5,082 nt of DNA from contig DGIT01000005.1 of the NCBI GenBank assembly GCA_002386465.1, positions 3,572-8,653 of the forward strand, given 5' to 3'. The number at the start of each line of letters is the position of its first letter. The first letter of the stretch is position 1. The notes beneath the pieces were generated by a model. The model searched no databases, was not told the origin of the DNA, and saw only the letters and a program-made list of their open reading frames with translations. A program made the position numbers and the translations under genes. Shown piece by piece: positions 1-5,082 of the stretch. The stretch comes from Burkholderiales bacterium UBA4615. GTDB taxonomy: Bacteria; Pseudomonadota; Gammaproteobacteria; Burkholderiales; Burkholderiaceae_E.

Positions 1-560
1 GCGCCCACCATCTCCCGATCCTGGGTGGCCGCACGGATCAGCACGCCAAAACGTGTGCGACGCAGCAGCCACCACAGTGCCAGCACCACCAGCGGGCCGA
101 TGGCCACCAGCAGCAGGTCGTAGGCAGGCAGCGGTGCGCCCAGCACCTGCACCGCATGCTTCAGACCCGGCGCGCGCGGGCCCAGGAGATCCTCCGGCCC
201 CCACCACCAGAGCACCGCGTCGCGCATGATGAGCGCCACCGCAAACGTGGCCAGCAACTGGAAGAGTTCGGGGGCTGCATAGATCCGGCGCAGCACCGTC
301 ACCTCGATCAGCGCACCCACTGCCGCAGTGAGGACTGCGGCCACCGCCACGCCCCCCCAGAAGCCCAGCGCGGTGCCAGCCCCGAACCGCTCGATGCAGC
401 TGTACGCGAGGTAGATGCCCAGCATGTACAGCGAGCCATGGGCGAAGTTGACGATGCGCGAGACGCCGAAGATCAGCGACAGCCCCACGGCCACCAGGAA
501 GAGAGACGACGCGCTCGCCAGCCCGTTCAGGAGCTGGACGAGCAGGCTGTGCCAGGTCAC
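1..560 (-). CDS. livH: LivH-type branched-chain amino acid (HAAT) ABC transporter permease, C-terminus missing (runs off left edge)
   Basis: This is an inner-membrane permease subunit of a LivFGHMK-type importer, which takes hydrophobic amino acids or related amides from the periplasmic binding protein. The strand reads open from GTG at 560 to the edge, giving 186 complete codons. The family length is about 290 residues, so roughly 100 are missing. Hydrophobic segments lie at about residues 6-33, 44-56, 64-85, then through the LLATFAVALIM stretch, and after a WWWGPEDL loop in a segment around LLLVAIGPLVVLALWWLL. The hallmark SRIVNFAHGSLYMLG (residues 34-48) is the LivH signature. The start is GTG because the frame is closed upstream by the TGA of the binding-protein gene (582-584), and the only nearby ATG (565-563) reads ATG CAG TGA and stops. 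No clear Shine-Dalgarno is visible, so translation may be coupled to the upstream gene. Family assignment is secure. The substrate is inferred only at class level. Confidence 0.93.
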   Translation of the reverse strand, partial: MTWHSLLVQLLNGLASASSLFLVAVGLSLIFGVSRIVNFAHGSLYMLGIYLAYSCIERFGAGTALGFWGGVAVAAVLTAAVGALIEVTVLRRIYAAPELFQLLATFAVALIMRDAVLWWWGPEDLLGPRAPGLKHAVQVLGAPLPAYDLLLVAIGPLVVLALWWLLRRTRFGVLIRAATQDREMVG

Positions 561-589
561 TGCATCACGAGGCGCGCGGCCTCATTGCA
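561..589 (-). promoter_or_regulatory. Intercistronic hairpin at the binding-protein/permease junction
   Basis: On the minus strand a perfect 5-bp stem, GAGGC / GCCTC with a CGCGC loop (583-569), overlaps the TGA of the binding-protein gene. It is flanked by two TGCA tetramers (589-586 and 564-561) that can pair to extend the stem across a small internal loop. The structure fills the 21-bp gap before the GTG of the permease. Hairpins between binding-protein and permease genes are known in other ABC operons (for example malE-malF) and raise the binding protein relative to the membrane subunits. That role here is inferred. There is no T-run, so it is not a standard intrinsic terminator. Confidence 0.4.
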
Positions 590-1844
590 TCGCTTCGGCC
601 GGACGCAGCTTGCGGATCTCGGCATCCGTCGGCTGCACCGCTGCGCCGTCGATATAACGGAAGTCCTTCATGACACCACGGCCCTGATTGACAGCCGTGG
701 TCCCCACGTAGGCGCCAAGCGTGGCCTGATGGTCAATGGCACGCCAGGTGAACCGCCCCATCGGACTGTCCATCTGTAGTCCACGCATGGCTGCAATGAT
801 CTTTTCCGTGTCGGTCGAGCCCGCTTTGCGGATGCCCTGGGCCAGCGACATCATGCTCACGTAGCCCACCACCGACCCGAGGCGGGGATATTCCTTCCAG
901 CGACGCTGATAGGCGGTCAGGAACCGGTCGTGCTCCGCCGTGCGAATGCTGTACCAGGGATAGCCGGTCACGATCCAGCCTTCCGGAGCTTCATCGCGCA
1001 GCGGGTCGAGGTATTCGGGCTCGCCTGACAGCAGGGAGACCACCGCGCGGTCCTTGAAGAGGCCGCGGGTCTGGCCTTCGCGCACAAAGCGCGAGAGGTC
1101 AGCGCCGAAGGTGACGTTGAAAATCGCGTCGGGTTTGGCGTCGAGCAATGCCTGGGTCACAGCACCTGCATCGATCCGGCCAAGCGCGGGGGCCTGCTCG
1201 GCCACGAATTCGACATCAGGTTGCGCTTTCTTCAACAGTTCCTTGAAGGTGGCGGCAGCCGACTGCCCGTACTCGTAATTGGGGTAGACCACGGCCCAGC
1301 GCTTCTTGCGCAATTTGGCGGCTTCGGGGACGAGCATGGCCGCCTGCATGTAGGTGGAGGGGCGCAGCCGGAACGTGTAGCGATTGCCGTTTTGCCAGGT
1401 GACCTTGTCAGTGAGTGGCTCGGCAGCCAGAAACAGCACCTTTCGCTGGCGTGCAAAATCGGTGACTGCCAACCCGACATTGGACAGGAACGTGCCGAAG
1501 ACCGCGACCGCGCGCTCCCGTGCCACCAGCTCCTCAGCCACCCGCACCGCATCGCCGGGGTTGGCGTTGTCATCGCGCGAAATGACTTCCACCTTCTGGC
1601 CCAACAGACCACCCGAGGCGTTGATCTCCTCCAGGGCCAGCTCCCAGCCCTTGCGGTAAGGCTCCAGGAAGGCCGGCTGTGACTTGTAACTGTTCAGCTC
1701 GCCGATCCGGATCTGGGCCTGCCCCAGCACAGGCCAGGCCAGGACCAGAGGTACCAGGACTCGGGTCACCGCATCCGTCAGGGAGAGGGCCGCGCGTGCG
1801 CGAAAGCGCTGAGCAGCAGGCAAGGGATGGCATCCAGTGTTCAT
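582..1844 (-). CDS. Periplasmic substrate-binding protein of a HAAT/LivK-type ABC transporter
   Basis: This is a periplasmic receptor that delivers ligand to the LivH-type permease encoded 21 bp downstream. From ATG 1844 it is 420 residues long, within the usual range for Peripla_BP_6 proteins. A signal peptide is visible: an Arg-rich n-region, the hydrophobic run VLVPLVLAWPVLG (residues 29-41) and likely cleavage near GQA-Q (43/44). The mature protein opens with IRIGELNSY, the family's first beta strand, followed by GWELALEEINASGGLLGQKV (66-85) and SRDDNANP (89-96), both typical of LivK-like receptors. The second lobe starts around KRWAVVYPNYEYGQS (181-195). The start is uncertain. ATG 1844 leaves a long n-region of about 28 residues with no good ribosome-binding site. 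GTG 1769 would give a compact 18-residue signal peptide (MTRVLVP...). The Met codons at 1850, 1880 and 1913 are less likely. The gene is divergent from fdxA. The ligand is unknown; leucine-type specificity should not be assumed. Confidence 0.93.
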   Translation of the reverse strand: MNTGCHPLPAAQRFRARAALSLTDAVTRVLVPLVLAWPVLGQAQIRIGELNSYKSQPAFLEPYRKGWELALEEINASGGLLGQKVEVISRDDNANPGDAVRVAEELVARERAVAVFGTFLSNVGLAVTDFARQRKVLFLAAEPLTDKVTWQNGNRYTFRLRPSTYMQAAMLVPEAAKLRKKRWAVVYPNYEYGQSAAATFKELLKKAQPDVEFVAEQAPALGRIDAGAVTQALLDAKPDAIFNVTFGADLSRFVREGQTRGLFKDRAVVSLLSGEPEYLDPLRDEAPEGWIVTGYPWYSIRTAEHDRFLTAYQRRWKEYPRLGSVVGYVSMMSLAQGIRKAGSTDTEKIIAAMRGLQMDSPMGRFTWRAIDHQATLGAYVGTTAVNQGRGVMKDFRYIDGAAVQPTDAEIRKLRPAEAMQ

Positions 1845-1922
1845 GGGCATCGTCCAAGGCAGAATTCGCGTCGACTGCATGGAGGTCGACCGCAACGGCC
1901 AACACCATATCACCGGTCATTC

Positions 1923-1942
1923 GCCCCTGAAGCACAAGGGGC
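1923..1942. promoter_or_regulatory. Inverted repeat in the divergent control region, candidate operator
   Basis: The arms GCCCCT (1923-1928) and AGGGGC (1937-1942) are perfectly complementary over 6 bp around an 8-bp centre, making a 20-bp dyad. It ends 5 bp before the proposed -35 box of the fdxA promoter. That places it about 40-60 bp upstream of the expected transcription start, and it is also upstream of the transporter gene on the other strand. A dimeric regulator could bind here, but no regulator gene is visible and the motif is not one I recognise. Confidence 0.3.
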
Positions 1943-1947
1943 CGGAA

Positions 1948-1976
1948 TTGAGCGGCTCTTGCGTACACGGTAGACT
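1948..1976 (+). promoter_or_regulatory. Candidate sigma70 promoter for fdxA
   Basis: TTGAGC (1948-1953) matches the -35 consensus at 4 of 6 positions. TAGACT (1971-1976) matches the -10 consensus at 4 of 6, and the spacing is the ideal 17 bp. Transcription would begin near 1983, giving a leader of about 75 nt before the fdxA ATG. It is the best-spaced pair I found on this strand of the intergenic region. Without transcript data it remains a prediction. Confidence 0.45.
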
Positions 1977-1996
1977 GTCTGTTCTCTCTGACGCCA

Positions 1997-2060
1997 CTTC
2001 GCCACGGGCTTCCGGCCACAGGCTTTCGGCCACGCGCCTTGCGCCACGGCATTTCGCCAT
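1997..2060 (+). repeat. Imperfect 14-bp tandem repeat in the fdxA leader
   Basis: Four consecutive 14-bp units start at 1997, 2011, 2025 and 2039, each with the core GCCAC at the same offset (2001, 2015, 2029, 2043). A partial fifth unit has GCCAT at 2056-2060, one base short of register, and its AT forms the first two bases of the fdxA start codon. Adjacent units agree at about 8-10 of 14 positions, with an approximate consensus TTCGGCCACGGGCT. The period is not a multiple of three, so coding constraint does not explain it. It occupies the place where a Shine-Dalgarno would be expected, and none is seen. Confidence 0.5.
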
Positions 2061-2382
2061 GACACACATCGTTCTCGAGTCCTGCATCCGCTGCAAATAC
2101 ACCGACTGCGTCGACGTCTGCCCCGTCGACTGCTTCCGTGAGGGGCCGAACATGCTGGTCATCGATCCTGATGAGTGCATCGATTGCGCAGTCTGCATCC
2201 CCGAATGCCCGGTGGAAGCGATCAAGGCCGAGGAAGACGTCCCGCCCGAGCAGCTGTCCTTCATCAAGCTCAATGCGGATCTCTCACGAGACTGGCCAAG
2301 CATTACCCGCACCAAACCGCAGTTGTCTGACGCCGACGAGTGGAAAGACGTCAAAGACAAGCTGAAGTATCTCCAGAAATAA
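2059..2382 (+). CDS. fdxA: FdxA-type 7Fe ferredoxin ([3Fe-4S][4Fe-4S])
   Basis: This is a small cytoplasmic electron carrier of 107 residues, the normal size for this family (Azotobacter vinelandii ferredoxin I has 106). The N-terminal half holds nine cysteines in the family pattern. By alignment with Azotobacter ferredoxin I, Cys9, Cys17 and Cys50 ligate the [3Fe-4S] cluster, and Cys21, Cys40, Cys43 and Cys46 the [4Fe-4S] cluster. Cys12 and Cys25 are the conserved non-ligand cysteines. The conserved CKYTDCVDVCPVDCFREGPN (residues 12-31) and the C-terminal tail with DADEW and KLKYLQK fit FdxA rather than a 2x[4Fe-4S] ferredoxin. The frame stays open upstream to 1837, but the family's conserved N-terminus MTH-V fixes ATG 2059. 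No Shine-Dalgarno is evident. The gene is followed 45 bp later by a large flavoprotein gene on the same strand, suggesting an operon in which the two exchange electrons (inferred). Confidence 0.97.
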   Translation: MTHIVLESCIRCKYTDCVDVCPVDCFREGPNMLVIDPDECIDCAVCIPECPVEAIKAEEDVPPEQLSFIKLNADLSRDWPSITRTKPQLSDADEWKDVKDKLKYLQK

Positions 2383-2385
2383 ACC

Positions 2386-2406
2386 GGGCGGCGACTCACG
2401 CCACCC
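2386..2406 (+). promoter_or_regulatory. GC-rich hairpin between fdxA and the flavoprotein gene
   Basis: GGGCGGCG (2386-2393) can pair with CGCCACCC (2399-2406) across a 5-nt ACTCA loop, giving 7 of 8 pairs with one C-A mismatch. It begins 3 bases after the fdxA stop codon. No T-run follows, so it is not a classic terminator. It could stabilise the fdxA end of the transcript, or partly attenuate read-through so that the small ferredoxin is made in excess over the large enzyme (inferred). Confidence 0.4.
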
Positions 2407-2415
2407 GCGCCACCC

Positions 2416-2419
2416 AGGA
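2416..2419 (+). promoter_or_regulatory. Ribosome-binding site AGGA of the flavoprotein gene
   Basis: AGGA lies 8 nt before ATG 2428, near-ideal spacing. It supports that start codon even though the frame is open further back, as far as the fdxA stop codon. Confidence 0.7.
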
Positions 2420-2427
2420 TCACGCCC

Positions 2428-5082
2428 ATGGCCGAGGCGCTGCCGCAGCAGCCGGCACTCAGCCTGTCAGACGGGCTTCAGTTTGAAGATCTCTATCGCG
2501 ACACCGGTCTGGCTCGCATCGATGCGGTGTGGACCGGGTTTCTGCGCACGCTCAATGCATCGTTGGCAGATCGGTTCGAAGCGGCCCGTCGCGCGCCCGA
2601 TGCCCTGGAAGCCCGCGCCCACTCATCCCTGCTGATCGAACTCGGGCCGGTGCTCGATGCGTTTCTCGCGCGACTCTTCAACATCGGTGCGGCGCACACG
2701 ACGCTGCAGGCCGCTCACCATGCGCTGGACCCTCTGTTTCGGGTCAAATGGAAGTTCGTCAAGCGCCAGGCCCTGCTGGGCGTCAGCGCCGATGCCCTGA
2801 TCGGGTTCGATGCTGAAGCCGCCCGCAGCGCACTGCAGCAAGCCATCCGGGCCCACGCATTGAGCCGCACTGTCGTTCTTTCGGCTCAATCCGCTGAATC
2901 ACCCGCAGCGCACGGGCCCGACGACGCATTCGATGAACTGGCCTTTGCGCACGCCGTACTGGCCTGGCAGGCCGATGCCGCAACCCATGCCGATACCTTG
3001 CAACAGGCCCGTCTGTATTGCGCCTGGGCAGTCACCACACCGCAAGGACGTGCGCGCCACCCGGACAGCGTGCTGTTTCGTCATCCCGAATCGGTGGATC
3101 CCTTTGATCGCCTGGATCACACGCAAGCCACTCAGCGTGCAGGTGTGCAGGTGCTGCACATCCGCCCTGAGGCTTTGCGTCGACGACTGGACGGCGCGCG
3201 CGCACCCTTCGCATTGACCGATACCGGCACCGCGCTTCGAGGCGCTCTGGACGAAGCGCGATATTGCCTGCTGTGCCACGAACAGGGACGTGATGCCTGC
3301 TCAAAGGGCCTGTTGTCTGATGCTACGCCGCCTGCTCTCAAGCGATCGGCCTTCGGCGAGCCGCTGGCTGGATGCCCGCTGGGAGAACGGATTTCCGAGT
3401 TCCAGGCGCTCAAGCGCGAAGGCTGGCCGATCTCGGCGCTGGCCATGATCGTGGTCGACAACCCGATGGCCGCAGCGACCGGGCATCGGATCTGCAACGA
3501 TTGCGTGAAGGCCTGTGTGTACCAGCACCAGACCCCTGTCGATATTCCTCAGGCCGAGACCCGCACCCTGCGCGATGTGCTCGAGTTGCCCTGGGGGGTG
3601 GAGATCTATTCACTGCTCACGCGCTGGAATCCGCTCAACCTGCGCCGCCCGCTGCCCACCCCCGACAGCGGCAAGAAAGTACTGGTGGTGGGCATGGGTC
3701 CGGCAGGGTTCACGCTGGCCCATCACCTGCTGAATGACGGTCACACGGTGGTGGCGATCGACGGCCTGAAAATCGAGCCCATGCAGGCTGCGCTGGGCGG
3801 GCGCGATGCGCACGGCATGCGGGTGCCGTTCGTGCCGGTCCACACCTTGTCCGAGTTGATTGAACCTCTTGATGCACGCGTGATGGCGGGCTTCGGTGGC
3901 GTGGCTGAATACGGCATCACGGTGCGGTGGGACAAAAATTTCCTGACGATCGTGCGACTGCTGCTCGAGCGACGCGAACGCTTCGGACTCATTGGCGGCG
4001 TGCGTTTTGGCGGCACGCTGACGGTGGAAGAGGCGTGGGCGCATGGCTTTGACCATATCGCTCTGGCGATGGGCGCAGGCCGCCCGACCATGCTGAACAT
4101 CCCGAATGGTCTGGCACGCGGCGTGCGTGCAGCCAGCGATTTCCTGATGGCCTTGCAACTGACCGGGGCAGCGCGCTCGGACTCGATCGCCAACTTGCAG
4201 GTGCGCCTGCCGGCGGTGGTGGTGGGCGGTGGTCTCACGGCCATCGATACCGCCACGGAAACACTGGCCTACTACGTCGCGCAGGCTGACAAGATGCTGG
4301 CCCGCCACGAGGCACTGGTGCGTACATTGGGTGAAGCGACCGTGCGCAGTGGCTGGAGCGATGAAGAGTGCAGCATCGCCGACGAGTTGTTTGCGCACGG
4401 GCGCGCCATCCGGGCCGAGCGTGAAGCCGCACACCGTGAGGCGCGGCCCGCGCGCATCAGCGAACTGCTCGACGCGTGGGGCGGGGTCACGGTGGTCTAC
4501 CGCAAACGCCTGATCGACAGCCCTGCGTATACCCTCAATCCGCAAGAGGTCCAGCACGCGCTGGCCGAGGGCATCCGGATCGCCGAATGCCTGGCACCGG
4601 AACGCATCGAAGTGGATGCGCACGGCGCTGTACGCGCCATCGTGCTGCGGCCGCAAGTGCGCCATGAAGATGGCACCTGGTCGCCGCAGGCGGGCGCTGC
4701 CGAAGACTGGCCTGTACGCACGGTGCTGATTGCCGCAGGCACCCAACCCAATACCGGACTGGCCGATGAAGACCCGATCCATGCGGTGCTCGACGGTCGG
4801 CATTTTCGAGCCTTGACTGAATCCGGTCAGCCGATCAGCGCCAGGGGCTCCGCACTGCGTACCGATCCGCCCGCAGTGCTGATGCATGGTGCGCCAGGAG
4901 ACCGGTGCCTCTCGTTTTTCGGTGACCTGCATCCGGCTTTTGCCGGCAACGTGGTGAAGGCGATGGCCTCCGCGGCCAAAGGCTGGCCAGTGATCTCGCG
5001 CGTGCTGGCACAGCGCGCACCCGCCAGCGGGGAAAGCGGCGTTGCGTTCATTGCGCAGGTGCAATCCCGACTGCAGGCCCGC
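2428..5082 (+). CDS. Large multidomain FAD/NAD(P)-binding Fe-S oxidoreductase (GltD/DPD/NfnB-like core), C-terminus missing (runs off right edge)
   Basis: Reading line by line, the frame is open without a stop for 885 codons from ATG 2428 to the edge. Residues 1-271 are a mostly helical, Ala-rich region I cannot assign to a characterised domain. Residues 272-380 resemble the N-terminal Fe-S domain of dihydropyrimidine dehydrogenase, GltD and NfnB: Cys280, 283, 291, then Cys316-Pro, then Cys356, 359, 363, with Glu377 in PVDIPQAE at the position of DPD Gln156. This predicts two [4Fe-4S] clusters. Residues 416-445 are the FAD Rossmann fold: VLVVGMGPAG with G422, G424 and G427, and Asp445 ending the second strand. 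MGAGRPTMLNIPN (548-560) is the usual ATG-like loop. A second Rossmann motif, VVVGGGLTAIDTATE (597-611), binds NAD(P). A long helical insert of about 70 residues follows before VTVVYRK (687-693). AAGTQPN (769-775) and FGDLHPAFAGN (831-841) close the flavin domain. Residues from about 852 begin an additional C-terminal part. The likely role is electron transfer between NAD(P)H, flavin, Fe-S clusters and ferredoxin; the true reaction is unknown. Confidence 0.9.
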   Translation, partial: MAEALPQQPALSLSDGLQFEDLYRDTGLARIDAVWTGFLRTLNASLADRFEAARRAPDALEARAHSSLLIELGPVLDAFLARLFNIGAAHTTLQAAHHALDPLFRVKWKFVKRQALLGVSADALIGFDAEAARSALQQAIRAHALSRTVVLSAQSAESPAAHGPDDAFDELAFAHAVLAWQADAATHADTLQQARLYCAWAVTTPQGRARHPDSVLFRHPESVDPFDRLDHTQATQRAGVQVLHIRPEALRRRLDGARAPFALTDTGTALRGALDEARYCLLCHEQGRDACSKGLLSDATPPALKRSAFGEPLAGCPLGERISEFQALKREGWPISALAMIVVDNPMAAATGHRICNDCVKACVYQHQTPVDIPQAETRTLRDVLELPWGVEIYSLLTRWNPLNLRRPLPTPDSGKKVLVVGMGPAGFTLAHHLLNDGHTVVAIDGLKIEPMQAALGGRDAHGMRVPFVPVHTLSELIEPLDARVMAGFGGVAEYGITVRWDKNFLTIVRLLLERRERFGLIGGVRFGGTLTVEEAWAHGFDHIALAMGAGRPTMLNIPNGLARGVRAASDFLMALQLTGAARSDSIANLQVRLPAVVVGGGLTAIDTATETLAYYVAQADKMLARHEALVRTLGEATVRSGWSDEECSIADELFAHGRAIRAEREAAHREARPARISELLDAWGGVTVVYRKRLIDSPAYTLNPQEVQHALAEGIRIAECLAPERIEVDAHGAVRAIVLRPQVRHEDGTWSPQAGAAEDWPVRTVLIAAGTQPNTGLADEDPIHAVLDGRHFRALTESGQPISARGSALRTDPPAVLMHGAPGDRCLSFFGDLHPAFAGNVVKAMASAAKGWPVISRVLAQRAPASGESGVAFIAQVQSRLQAR

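Noticed and set aside
156..779. A 207-codon open frame on the plus strand
   Set aside because: It crosses the permease and binding-protein genes in antisense, has low-complexity His/Arg/Gln composition, and shows no domain; it is a shadow of the transporter genes.
1862..1890. GAATTC close to two GTCGAC sites, resembling a cloning polylinker or adaptor
   Set aside because: Flanking sequence is continuous in composition, the other expected linker sites are absent, and GTCGAC is common in GC-rich DNA (it also occurs twice inside fdxA). Natural coincidence is more likely.
1909..1920. Imperfect palindrome ATCACCGGTCAT in the intergenic region
   Set aside because: It is short, with one mismatch per arm around a common 6-bp palindrome, and is not positioned convincingly relative to a promoter.
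1904..1937. Possible minus-strand promoter for the transporter (TTGTGC at 1937-1932 with TATGGT at 1909-1904)
   Set aside because: The spacer is 22 bp, and at normal spacing the -10 match is poor, so no promoter is called for the transporter operon.
1837..2058. An N-terminal extension of 74 codons in frame with fdxA
   Set aside because: Ferredoxins of this family begin at the conserved MTH-V sequence. The extension is low-complexity, spans the promoter and the 14-bp repeats, and has no counterpart in FdxA proteins.
3610..5064. A 484-codon open frame on the minus strand
   Set aside because: It is antisense to the flavoprotein gene, lacks recognisable motifs, is rich in His/Arg/Gln as expected for a GC-rich shadow frame, and the plus-strand frame has clear FAD, NAD(P) and Fe-S motifs.

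Overview
The window looks like chromosomal DNA from a GC-rich proteobacterium, most likely a betaproteobacterium (Burkholderiales-like). This rests on strong G/C bias at third codon positions, a 107-residue FdxA-type 7Fe ferredoxin, and a branched-chain amino acid (HAAT) type ABC transporter. The genus cannot be fixed from the sequence alone. There are four protein genes in two divergent units. There are no RNA genes, mobile elements or CRISPR arrays.

Left unit, minus strand (1-1844): a periplasmic substrate-binding protein of the LivK/Peripla_BP_6 type is followed after 21 bp by a LivH-type inner-membrane permease, which runs off the left edge. Together they are the first two genes of a HAAT importer operon. 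The remaining subunits (LivM, LivG, LivF) would lie to the left. The ligand cannot be told from sequence. The junction carries a hairpin over the stop codon of the first gene and a GTG start with no clear Shine-Dalgarno.

Divergent control region (1845-2058, about 214 bp): this contains a 6-bp-arm inverted repeat (1923-1942), a plausible sigma70 promoter reading right (1948-1976), and an imperfect 14-bp tandem repeat that fills the fdxA leader up to its start codon.

Right unit, plus strand (2059-5082): fdxA is followed after 45 bp (holding a GC-rich hairpin and an AGGA ribosome-binding site) by a very large flavoprotein gene. That gene is open for 885 codons and unfinished at the right edge. 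Its product has an uncharacterised N-terminal region of about 270 residues, then a seven-cysteine domain resembling the [4Fe-4S] domain of dihydropyrimidine dehydrogenase, GltD and NfnB. After this come FAD- and NAD(P)-binding Rossmann modules with an unusual helical insertion, and the start of a further C-terminal extension.

The fdxA/flavoprotein pair is the most interesting part of the window. It looks like a ferredoxin plus a matching multi-cluster NAD(P)H-type oxidoreductase, possibly a fused relative of NfnAB/GltD. Its physiological reaction is not evident from sequence, and no functional link to the divergent transporter is shown.
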